Assembly (NCBI GenBank): GCA_029052375.1
Contig: JAIDJD010000114.1
Coordinates: forward strand, 1 to 6,149
Direction: 5' to 3'
DNA: 6,149 nt
From: Duncaniella sp.
GTDB lineage: Bacteria > Bacteroidota > Bacteroidia > Bacteroidales > Muribaculaceae
The position numbers and the translations under genes were made by a program. The notes under the pieces were generated by a model. It was not told the origin of the DNA. It did not search any database and saw only the letters and a program-made list of their open reading frames with translations. Each line of letters opens with the position of its first letter. Position 1 is the stretch's first letter. Shown piece after piece: positions 1 through 5,391 of the stretch.

Positions 1-34
1 GTCTCGTGGGCTCGGATATGGTTATAAGAGACAG
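1..34 (+). other. Residual Nextera (Tn5) sequencing adapter, not genomic
   Basis: These 34 bases align end to end with the Illumina Nextera read-2 transposase adapter. The first 16 bases are identical and the last 12 (TATAAGAGACAG minus small differences inside the mosaic end) align in register. I count 31 of 34 matches, with differences at position 17 (T for G) and at 21-22 (GT for TG). The second half is the 19-base Tn5 mosaic end. This is library-construction sequence left on a contig end and carries no biology. The mismatches look like low-quality or consensus errors. Confidence 0.95.
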
Positions 35-95
35 CCGCAGGACGCCGATTTACACATAGCCACCCCACTTTGCTTCGTAAATCGGCGTCCTGCGG
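35..95. repeat. Perfect 19-bp inverted repeat next to the adapter
   Basis: The left arm at 35-53 (CCGCAGGACGCCGATTTAC) is the exact reverse complement of 77-95, with a 23-base loop at 54-76. The right arm contains a smaller dyad, GCGTCC-TGC-GGACGC (85-99). The left arm starts exactly at the first base after the adapter, so the true repeat may extend further and be cut off, or the arm may be a fold-back artefact of library preparation. No coding sequence overlaps it. A mobile or chromosomal palindromic repeat is possible but cannot be shown from one copy. Confidence 0.75.
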
Positions 96-143
96 ACGCG
101 TCGCGTGACAGCAATAATACGTATATAGGCGCAGCACATAAGC

Positions 144-189
144 ATAAAGCCGACCCTCGGAAACTTGGGTTTCCGAGGGTCGGCTTTAT
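144..189 (-). terminator. Strong hairpin, probable malQ terminator (possibly bidirectional)
   Basis: Arms at 144-164 and 169-189 are perfectly complementary over 21 bases, around a 4-base loop (TTGG on the plus strand). The stem core is GC-rich and the outer pairs are AAAGCC/GGCTTT, so on either strand the stem ends in a short U-rich run (UUUAU). It lies about 125 bases past the malQ stop codon and nothing codes between them, which fits an intrinsic terminator for malQ. The symmetry would also let it stop transcription entering from the left. Confidence 0.7.
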
Positions 190-213
190 AAGGGAAGTTA
201 AAGAGGCGGAGGG

Positions 214-290
214 CGAAGCCTAAACTTTAAACCTAAGGCCGAAGGCCCTAAACTTTAAACCTAAAGCCGAAGGCCCTAAACTCTCAACTT
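214..290. repeat. Short direct repeats of about 27 bp between malQ and its terminator
   Basis: A unit beginning CGAAG and containing CCTAAACTTTAAACCTAA occurs at 214 and 240, with a third diverged copy starting at 268 whose second half becomes CTCAACTTTCAACT. Spacings are 26 and 28 bases. Units 2 and 3 share CGAAGGCCCTAAACT. Each boundary also contains a small GGCC-GAA-GGCC-type dyad. There are only two and a half degenerate copies, unlike a CRISPR. Such CTTTAAAC/CTTTCAAC low-complexity tracts look like slippage-prone intergenic filler. No gene is present. Confidence 0.7.
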
Positions 291-313
291 TCAACTGCGC
301 CAAGCGCCCGGCC

Positions 314-2989
314 TCATCTTCCCGAGCCCTTTATCATCTCGCGGAGGCTGTTGTTGAACTCCTTGCTGGCGTTGAGCTCGCTGAGCGAGAGGTGCATACG
401 GTAGCGCCAGTAGTGGCGGGGATTGGCGGGGATATTGATGAGCTCCTCGCGGGGGTCCTGCCTGCGGATGACGCCGTCCATGCTGAGCCAGTCCTGGAGA
501 GGGAGGATACAGAGCATCGAAGGCGACTTGAGATGAAGCTCTATGATGCGGCGGCATATCCAAGGCTCGGCATACTGCGGGGCCTCGCCTGGCTCGCGGA
601 GCACCTCGTTGTAGAAACGCTGTGTCACCTCGCGGTCTGCCTCCCACCAGCGGCGTATGCCGTCCATATCGTGGGTCGAGGTGGTGCAGACAGAATAGTA
701 GGGATAGTTCCACGTGTTGCCGAACGCCGTCGAGGAATCCTTGGGCATACGCTGTATCTCGAGCACGACAATCTCGAGGGCATTCATCACCGCAGGCACG
801 CAGGCGGGTATCATGCCGAGGTCTTCGGCACAGGTGAGCATATCGGTGGCCTCGATCAGAGGCGGCATCTTCCACATGGCCTGGTCATACCAGAAGCCGT
901 TGTTGCGACGGTAGTAGAAGTCGTTGTAGAGACGGTTGAAACACCACTTCTCGTAGTCGTCGAGCACACGGTAGCTGTATGTAAACTGGGCCGAGATGCG
1001 GGGGTGATACTTGCCCTTCTCCACAGGGTCTTCGATGAACAGCACATCGTCTATCAGCCCCATCAGGCCGTTGCAGATGCGCTCTGAGCGCTCGTCCTTG
1101 GGCCGGGAGGCGAAATGCTCGGCCACCTTGCGCTGGGTGTCAAACTCGGGGCGCAGGCGGTAGGAGCCGCCCTCCTCGGCTATCAGATAGTTCTCGCGCA
1201 CCTCGTCGGTATGCTCGCCGAAGAAGTCTGCCAGCATCCAGTCGTGTATATAGGGGCGTGTCTGGCGCCATGTGTCCAGCCAGAAGTCATAGCTGCCGCG
1301 CAGCTCCTCGGGGCTGAAGGGGAGAGCGCGGTTGAAGATGCCGAGCAGGCCGTGGATAGCGTCCATAGGTATCTGCCAAATGCGGAAGAATCCGAGGACG
1401 TGGTCTATGCGGTAGGCATCGAAATACTCGGCCATCTTGCGGAAACGGGCCTTCCACCAGGCAAAGCCGTCCTTGGACATCTCCTCCCAGTTGTAGGTTG
1501 GGAAGCCCCAGTTCTGGCCCAGGACAGAGAAGTCGTCCGGCGGCGCGCCGGCCTGGCAGTCGAGGTTGAAGAGGCGCGGGTCTATCCACGCGTCCACGCT
1601 GTGGCGCGAGATGCCGATGGGGATGTCGCCCTTGATGGCCACGCCGTGGCGGCGGGCATACTCGTGTACCTCGCGCATCTGGCGGTCGAGGTGATACTGT
1701 ATCCAGTAGACATACTCGATGTCTGTCTTATGGTCGGCTATGAAGGCGTCCACCTTGGCGGCGTCATAGACGGCATAGTCGCCCCAGAGAGCCATGTCGG
1801 GGGTCTCGTTGAGGTCGCGCAGCACACACCATGCGGCATAGGGCGTCAGCCACGGCGAGTTTTTCTCTACGAAGGCCGCCACCTCGTCCGAGGCCATGGC
1901 CGCGGGGCCGTCCTGGGCGAAGAGCTCGCGGGTGAACTCGCGCTTGCCGCGGGTGACGCGCTCGTAGTCTACCTGTGGGAGTCGGTTGAGCTCGCGGCCC
2001 AGCTCTTCGTAATGGCGCTGGCGCTCGCCGTCGTCGAGGCGTCCCATGGCGCTGAGGCGCAGATACATGGGATGGAGAGCAAATGTCGAGTTGGCATTGT
2101 AGGGATACGAGTCGGTCCATGTCCCTGTCATGGTGGTGTCGTTGACCGGCAGGAGCTGGACAAACTGCTGTCCGGTCTGCACGGCCCAGTCTATCATCTG
2201 CTTGAGGTCCATGAAGTCTCCGACGCCGAAGTCTTCCTCAGTGCGGAGCGAGAAGACGGGGATGGCCACGCCAGCGCCGCGCCAGGGGGCCAGAGGATTG
2301 ACGAGCCGCTCGCCCGACATCACCACGGCGGTGCCTCCCTCTGCCGCGGGCAGGTGCATCGTGCGGTTGTCGCGCCCCTCCCAGGCCACTATGTCGCCCG
2401 AGTTTTTCTTTACTATCAGGTATTTGTAGTCTGTTGTCTTGCCGAGCGAGGAGAGAGGCACGTCTACGCTCCATTCAGGAAAGCCGGCATCGCTCATCCT
2501 CAGGGCCTTGGCGGGGTCCCATGCGCCGAGGCTCTCGGCCTCGCCGCTGACGGCCACCACCTCGTCGGGGCCAATCATGGGCGCCGAGACCTTCAGCGTC
2601 AGCATTCCCGGGCGGGGGTTGCACTCGGGCTCGCGCTCGTCGCGCCGGTTGATGCAGTCTGTGAAGGAGGCCGCGTAGTAAGGCTTGTCCCAAGGCTGGT
2701 CCTGCCATCGGTCCAGCAGGGTGGCGCGGCTCACGCCCTCGGGCTTGAATGTGCGGGGACGGCCCCACTCGCGCCTGACCCGGCCGTTGTCGTGGCGGAC
2801 TATATATGAGTAGCTGAATGGAGCCTCTGCCTCGGGAATGTCTGCCGTCACTGTCCAGGTCTCCTCGCCCGAGAGGGTCATCGGTATGGCCTTGGATTCG
2901 TCGCCTGCGCCGAGAGCGTCGGCTGTTCCGGTCAGGTAAAGCATCTCGCCCCATTCGGTGCGGTAGTTGACAATGAATGTGAGTTTCAT
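314..2989 (-). CDS. malQ: 4-alpha-glucanotransferase, DPE2-type MalQ (tandem CBM20 + GH77)
   Basis: This 891-residue cytoplasmic enzyme transfers alpha-1,4-glucan segments between maltooligosaccharides or glycogen-like acceptors during maltose and starch use; no signal peptide is seen. Two starch-binding CBM20 domains lie at about residues 1-97 and 128-228. The GH77 barrel starts near 235 (PLAPWRGAGVAIPVFSLR). By family alignment the nucleophile is D529 (YRIDH), the acid/base E722 (AEDLG) and the third acidic residue D774 (STHDMD). The C-terminal NPRHYWRYR motif is at 856-864. Nucleophile and acid/base are 193 residues apart, against 47 in Thermus amylomaltase, which is the insertion typical of plant DPE2 and Bacteroidetes homologues. 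The ATG at 2987-2989 gives the usual CBM20 start (MKLTFIVNYRTEWGE). All catalytic residues are present and the gene looks intact. It stands alone here, transcribed away from the other genes. Confidence 0.96.
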   Translation of the reverse strand: MKLTFIVNYRTEWGEMLYLTGTADALGAGDESKAIPMTLSGEETWTVTADIPEAEAPFSYSYIVRHDNGRVRREWGRPRTFKPEGVSRATLLDRWQDQPWDKPYYAASFTDCINRRDEREPECNPRPGMLTLKVSAPMIGPDEVVAVSGEAESLGAWDPAKALRMSDAGFPEWSVDVPLSSLGKTTDYKYLIVKKNSGDIVAWEGRDNRTMHLPAAEGGTAVVMSGERLVNPLAPWRGAGVAIPVFSLRTEEDFGVGDFMDLKQMIDWAVQTGQQFVQLLPVNDTTMTGTWTDSYPYNANSTFALHPMYLRLSAMGRLDDGERQRHYEELGRELNRLPQVDYERVTRGKREFTRELFAQDGPAAMASDEVAAFVEKNSPWLTPYAAWCVLRDLNETPDMALWGDYAVYDAAKVDAFIADHKTDIEYVYWIQYHLDRQMREVHEYARRHGVAIKGDIPIGISRHSVDAWIDPRLFNLDCQAGAPPDDFSVLGQNWGFPTYNWEEMSKDGFAWWKARFRKMAEYFDAYRIDHVLGFFRIWQIPMDAIHGLLGIFNRALPFSPEELRGSYDFWLDTWRQTRPYIHDWMLADFFGEHTDEVRENYLIAEEGGSYRLRPEFDTQRKVAEHFASRPKDERSERICNGLMGLIDDVLFIEDPVEKGKYHPRISAQFTYSYRVLDDYEKWCFNRLYNDFYYRRNNGFWYDQAMWKMPPLIEATDMLTCAEDLGMIPACVPAVMNALEIVVLEIQRMPKDSSTAFGNTWNYPYYSVCTTSTHDMDGIRRWWEADREVTQRFYNEVLREPGEAPQYAEPWICRRIIELHLKSPSMLCILPLQDWLSMDGVIRRQDPREELINIPANPRHYWRYRMHLSLSELNASKEFNNSLREMIKGSGR

Positions 2990-3042
2990 CGGATGGTAAG
3001 TATGATGGTGCTGTTAATGATAGTGCTGGGGGATTATCCTCG

Positions 3043-3050
3043 CAAAGATA
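3043..3050 (-). promoter_or_regulatory. Bacteroidetes -7 box for malQ
   Basis: The minus strand reads TATCTTTG here, an exact match to the Bacteroidetes primary sigma -7 consensus TAnnTTTG. It would start transcription near 3035-3038 and leave a leader of roughly 45-50 bases before the malQ ATG. A good -33 TTTG at the expected 19-21 base spacing is absent. The nearest TTG is only 14 bases upstream, so the call rests on the -7 box and position. Confidence 0.55.
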
Positions 3051-3146
3051 ACCATTAATATCCACAATTCCTACACCTCGCGGCAATCTTTTATACTATT
3101 TCGCTTTCGTGTGATATATGGCCCTGCACGATACGCCTGTGTTGTG

Positions 3147-3265
3147 CAACCCGCTTCCGGGGTTGAGCGTTCTGGTTTTGGCGGTATCCCCAGGGAGGAC
3201 GGCTGCGACTGCGTCTCCGGCCGCCCACCCTGGGGTTTCCCTCATGCAGCCCCTTTCCGGGGCTG
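3147..3265. repeat. Pair of homologous short hairpins flanking a larger palindrome
   Basis: Hairpin A (3147-3165, arms CAACCC/GGGTTG) and hairpin B (3247-3265, arms CAGCCCC/GGGGCTG) are related copies. The 20-base strings at 3146-3165 and 3246-3265 differ at four positions, are exactly 100 bases apart, and share TTCCGGGG. Two of the differences form a compensatory change (an A-T pair in A is a G-C pair in B), so pairing is retained. Together with the central palindrome they form a three-hairpin block that looks like a non-coding palindromic repeat element rather than a gene. Confidence 0.65.
3184..3239. repeat. Central imperfect hairpin of the palindromic block
   Basis: CCCCAGGG at 3188-3195 pairs perfectly with CCCTGGGG at 3228-3235. 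Inside, GG (3197-3198), CGGC (3200-3203) and further bases pair with 3217-3226 around an interior mismatch, leaving a small loop near 3206-3216. Outer bases 3184-3186 and 3237-3239 add interrupted pairs. It sits between the two related short hairpins. The following strand has no U-run, so a terminator is not supported. Confidence 0.55.
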
Positions 3266-3282
3266 TTGGTGGTATGTGGGTA

Positions 3283-3357
3283 TATATATAGCGCCTGCAT
3301 CATCCGGTGACATCTCCACCTCATACTCCGTGGGGGTGGGCGCTATATATAGTGCCC
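3283..3357. repeat. TATATATAGCGCC inverted repeat with overlapping palindrome
   Basis: TATATATAGCGCC at 3283-3295 is the exact reverse complement of 3339-3351, with a 43-base spacer at 3296-3338. The right copy is also the left half of a second palindrome at 3338-3357, a 20-base dyad centred on TATATATA with one G-T mismatch. CCACC (3316-3320) and GGTGG (3335-3339) add a small internal stem. Possible roles are a DNA-binding dyad, a recombination site or the end of a repeat element. Function is unknown. Confidence 0.6.
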
Positions 3358-3438
3358 CTATTGTAGGGATGGTGGTTGGGGACGGATGCTGTGGAGTGCG
3401 CCCGCAACATAGCTAAAAAGAGTCCATTTAATGGCTGT

Positions 3439-3531
3439 TTAAAACTTTTTTCAGGCTATTAAAACTTTTTGAAATGTTAAAGTTGTAAATTGCTGAATAC
3501 AAATAATATAGACATCCTATTTTAAAACTTT
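3439..3531. repeat. Three TTAAAACTTT copies upstream of the promoter
   Basis: TTAAAACTTTTT occurs at 3439-3450 and again at 3459-3470, exactly 20 bases later, both preceded by GGCT. A shorter copy, TTAAAACTTT, is at 3522-3531 just before the -33 element. Phased A/T tracts in this position could bend DNA or act as an UP-like element. They could also be chance in a very AT-rich stretch. Confidence 0.45.
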
Positions 3532-3534
3532 AAA

Positions 3535-3566
3535 TTTGGATTAAAATCATTATTTTCCTAATTTTG
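3535..3566 (+). promoter_or_regulatory. Bacteroidetes promoter for the small-protein / C10-like operon
   Basis: TTTG at 3535-3538 and TAATTTTG at 3559-3566 are separated by 20 bases, matching the Bacteroidetes primary sigma pattern (TTTG, 19-21 bases, TAnnTTTG) at both elements. Transcription would begin near 3571-3575, giving a leader of about 25-28 bases before the ATG at 3599. There is no comparable promoter in the 43-base gap before the next gene, so both genes are probably on one transcript. Confidence 0.75.
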
Positions 3567-3598
3567 TACTAAAACAAACAATAATCAACCTACAAAAA

Positions 3599-3965
3599 AT
3601 GAGGAAAACCACATTTATAATTTGTCTGTTTTTATCTCTATTTGCAGTTTGATGTTACTACGGGAGTTAAGACAAGAACAAATGCTACTAAAGCAACACC
3701 TGTAACTAAAGATGATACGTTTGGTGAACAGATAAGAGGCCCACAGTCTTTACCTGTTATCACGGTAATCTATGATGTCGTGGCAGGGGCAATAGATGTT
3801 CAATGCTCTGACGAATCCACGTTTGATATCTGGGTGTATGATTGCCACAGCCTGTTGATCGGAATGTCTAATTCATCCTGTCCGACGGTTGAAGGCGTTT
3901 GGCCAGACGGGGCGATAACAGTTCAGGTATTGTCGGAACACTGGCAAGCGGAAGTGACACTTTAA
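3599..3965 (+). pseudogene. Small secreted protein split by a frameshift after its signal peptide (DUF3244-like or C10-inhibitor-like)
   Basis: The ATG at 3599 opens MRKTTFIICLFLSLFAV, a clear signal-peptide start (RK, then a hydrophobic core), but this frame meets TGA at 3650-3652. The rest of the protein continues in the +1 frame from about 3648 (FDVTTGVKTRTN...) to TAA at 3963-3965, about 105 residues. That frame has no ATG before it and is closed upstream by TAA at 3618, leaving only a TTG at 3642 that would remove the signal peptide. The body alternates short hydrophobic strands (VITVIYDV, IDVQC, FDIWVYD, ITVQV, AEVTL), with three Cys, like small Bacteroidetes beta-sandwich proteins such as DUF3244. 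Adjacent C10-peptidase genes often accompany such proteins as inhibitors. The family match is weak. The shift is an assembly or sequencing error or a real recent inactivation. The promoter at 3535-3566 is in the right place. Confidence 0.65.
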
Positions 3966-4008
3966 TCAATAACTACACTATACAAATTATTCATTGCTAT
4001 TTATTATC

Positions 4009-5301
4009 ATGAAACATCTGCTGATTGCTCTGTGTGCAGTCCTGTCCATGGGACTGTACTCATGCTCCTCGCAGGAGGAGCCCCTCCAGCCTGTCAACGA
4101 GCAGGACGAGACTGCATTCTACACCGACCACATCACACCCGAAGAGGCTTGTGTGAAAGCCGCCGAGGCCATGAACCATCACTTCGGCAAGGACCTGCCC
4201 CAGTCTCGCGCTATGTCAGGCGCAACGGCACGTCTCTATGGCGGCAGCCGTTCGGGAGAGTCCAATCTCTATGTCGTAGAGTATGACGAAGGCGGTTTTG
4301 CCGTTGTCAACGCCAACCGAGATGCCAAAGTCGATGTGTTTGCTGTTGTTCCCGAGGGTACTTTCGATACCACCGAGAACCCCGGCCTGGAGTTCTATAT
4401 GAACTATGCTGACGAAAGAGCCGGGGGCGGTATAGTAATTCGTCCTGACCCTGTGTTGCCGATAGTGCCCGTTAAACAACTTGTATCCAGAGATCAGTCA
4501 TTTCGTTGTGAGATTCCTTTTAAATGGGAAAGAGGAATGCCGTACAATTACGAAAACAGAGAAACACCGACATCCAACCCTCATGATATTCAATCAGGGC
4601 CGATGTCTATAGCCATGATTGTTGGATATGGTGCAACAAAATTGCCATTTGACGATGGCATGGAATATGTGTGGTATGGTAATGACTACTATAATCTAAA
4701 TAAGATTTCAAAGATTATTGCTATCCGTGATGTGGAACAAAACCTTCTTAACGAGGGAGAAAAAGAGCTTCAAAAATTTTTAGCCGAATTATCCCTGTAT
4801 AGATATATGCCGACGCCAATACCGGATTTTGAAACATTTAAAAAGAAATTTGGAAGATCATACGGAAGTTTCTTTAAAGATGGTTATGAGTTCCTGGCAA
4901 CTGCCTCACATAATACACTTAAAGGAAGCCTCACTTCAGATATGCCGATACTTATGTATGGACAGACGAGCGAGACTTCCTCATCTCTCAACGACTTATG
5001 GATTATTGAGCAGAGCAAATGGGAGCATTATGTTGAAAATTATAGTGCTATTGATCAATTTGGGCAACCCACTGGTCCTGATACCCATACCTATGAGGAA
5101 TGGATATATGTGAATTGGGCATTGGGTGGTAGAGAAAATGGTTGGTATATGCTTTGCGATAATATGTCATTGGGCTATAAAAATACAGTTATTGTTGATG
5201 ACGAAATAACCAATGATGGTCCTACTTATCGTTACAATTTCCACTTCATAACTAATCTAAAGATAAATGATACTGAGTTGGAAAGTTTAGAAAATATATA
5301 A
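4009..5301 (+). CDS. C10 (streptopain)-family lipoprotein lacking the catalytic Cys and His; predicted pseudo-peptidase
   Basis: The 430-residue product starts at the ATG at 4009, which gives a lipoprotein signal MKHLLIALCAVLSMGLYSC with lipidated C19; an upstream in-frame TTG at 3994 only adds MLFII. SSQEE after the Cys is acidic, as in Bacteroidetes surface-export signals. Residues about 36-137 resemble the C10/Spi propeptide (HITPEEACVKAAEAM; YVVEYDEGGFAVVNANRD; PEGTFDTTENP). Residues about 155-420 resemble the peptidase domain: FKWERGMPYN (171-180) fits the W-x-Q...PYN motif and YVNWALGGRENGWYML (367-382) fits the conserved NWGWGG...G(Y/F) block. The catalytic Cys block (GCVATA) is SGPMSIA here, with P198 in place of Cys. 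The His block (GHAWVIDG) is NDLWIIEQ, with D329 in place of His. Remaining mature Cys (C48, C167, C383) are not in suitable contexts. Peptidase activity is therefore unlikely. GC content drops at the domain boundary. It follows the small-protein gene by 43 bases, probably in one operon. Confidence 0.8.
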   Translation: MKHLLIALCAVLSMGLYSCSSQEEPLQPVNEQDETAFYTDHITPEEACVKAAEAMNHHFGKDLPQSRAMSGATARLYGGSRSGESNLYVVEYDEGGFAVVNANRDAKVDVFAVVPEGTFDTTENPGLEFYMNYADERAGGGIVIRPDPVLPIVPVKQLVSRDQSFRCEIPFKWERGMPYNYENRETPTSNPHDIQSGPMSIAMIVGYGATKLPFDDGMEYVWYGNDYYNLNKISKIIAIRDVEQNLLNEGEKELQKFLAELSLYRYMPTPIPDFETFKKKFGRSYGSFFKDGYEFLATASHNTLKGSLTSDMPILMYGQTSETSSSLNDLWIIEQSKWEHYVENYSAIDQFGQPTGPDTHTYEEWIYVNWALGGRENGWYMLCDNMSLGYKNTVIVDDEITNDGPTYRYNFHFITNLKINDTELESLENI

Positions 5302-5316
5302 ATTTCAGGCGAATAG

Positions 5317-5348
5317 TTTGCAAATTCAAATATAACTTTGTAAATTCG
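5317..5348. repeat. Direct repeat TTTGYAAATTC with 20-bp period in the promoter region
   Basis: TTTGCAAATTC (5317-5327) and TTTGTAAATTC (5337-5347) are 20 bases apart, about two helical turns, and differ at one base. The second copy overlaps the end of the -7 box and the likely start site of the next gene. An outer dyad, GCGAAT (5309-5314) with ATTCGC (5344-5349), encloses both. The arrangement could be a binding site for a regulator or simply AT-rich coincidence. Confidence 0.45.
5333..5340 (+). promoter_or_regulatory. Bacteroidetes -7 box for the third-gene lipoprotein
   Basis: TAACTTTG matches TAnnTTTG exactly and lies 51 bases before the ATG at 5392. Transcription would start near 5346-5348, within the repeat pair. 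No TTTG is found at the proper -33 spacing; the TTTG at 5317-5320 is only 12 bases away. The promoter may therefore need an activator, or the gene may partly depend on read-through from the preceding gene. Confidence 0.5.
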
Positions 5349-5391
5349 CAATACAATTAACCAGCCAAACCACAATTAATCAGAATAGCAT

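Larger units (their letters stand above)
2990..3598. other. Divergent intergenic region with no supported gene
   Basis: This 609-base stretch separates malQ (leftward) from the small-protein gene (rightward). It has three zones: the malQ leader and -7 box (2990-3050), a GC-rich block of hairpins and inverted repeats (about 3140-3410), and an AT-rich promoter region (about 3411-3598). Open frames through the hairpin block (for example 3111-3416) have no recognisable domain, and the palindromes explain their odd Gly/Pro/Cys/Trp-rich composition. I see no tRNA, rRNA or known riboswitch. Confidence 0.75.

Noticed and set aside
214..290. CRISPR array
   Set aside because: Units are contiguous and degenerate, with no unique spacers between identical repeats and no cas genes.
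392..1087. Plus-strand open frame opposite the malQ 3' end
   Set aside because: His/Val-rich composition typical of the antisense of a GC-rich gene; overlaps the GH77 C-terminal region completely.
1115..2809. Long plus-strand open frame of 564 codons
   Set aside because: It is antisense to malQ, whose conserved domains and catalytic motifs are unmistakable. Long antisense frames are expected opposite GC-rich coding sequence. It has no signal, domain or promoter.
3111..3416. Plus-strand 101-codon open frame in the intergenic region
   Set aside because: It runs straight through the palindromic hairpins, has no recognisable domain, no matching promoter, and Gly/Pro/Cys/Trp-rich content dictated by the repeats.
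3644..3655. Programmed +1 frameshift (prfB-like, GTT TGA) joining signal peptide and domain
   Set aside because: The P-site codon GTT would have to re-pair on TTT with a first-position mismatch, and there is no Shine-Dalgarno-like stimulator upstream. An indel or sequencing error is simpler.
3994..4008. TTG at 3994 as start of the C10-like lipoprotein
   Set aside because: Starting at the ATG at 4009 gives a normal lipoprotein signal with Lys at position 2; the TTG only adds five hydrophobic residues before it.
5317..5320. TTTG as a -33 element for the third gene
   Set aside because: It is only 12 bases from the -7 box, well short of the 19-21 expected.
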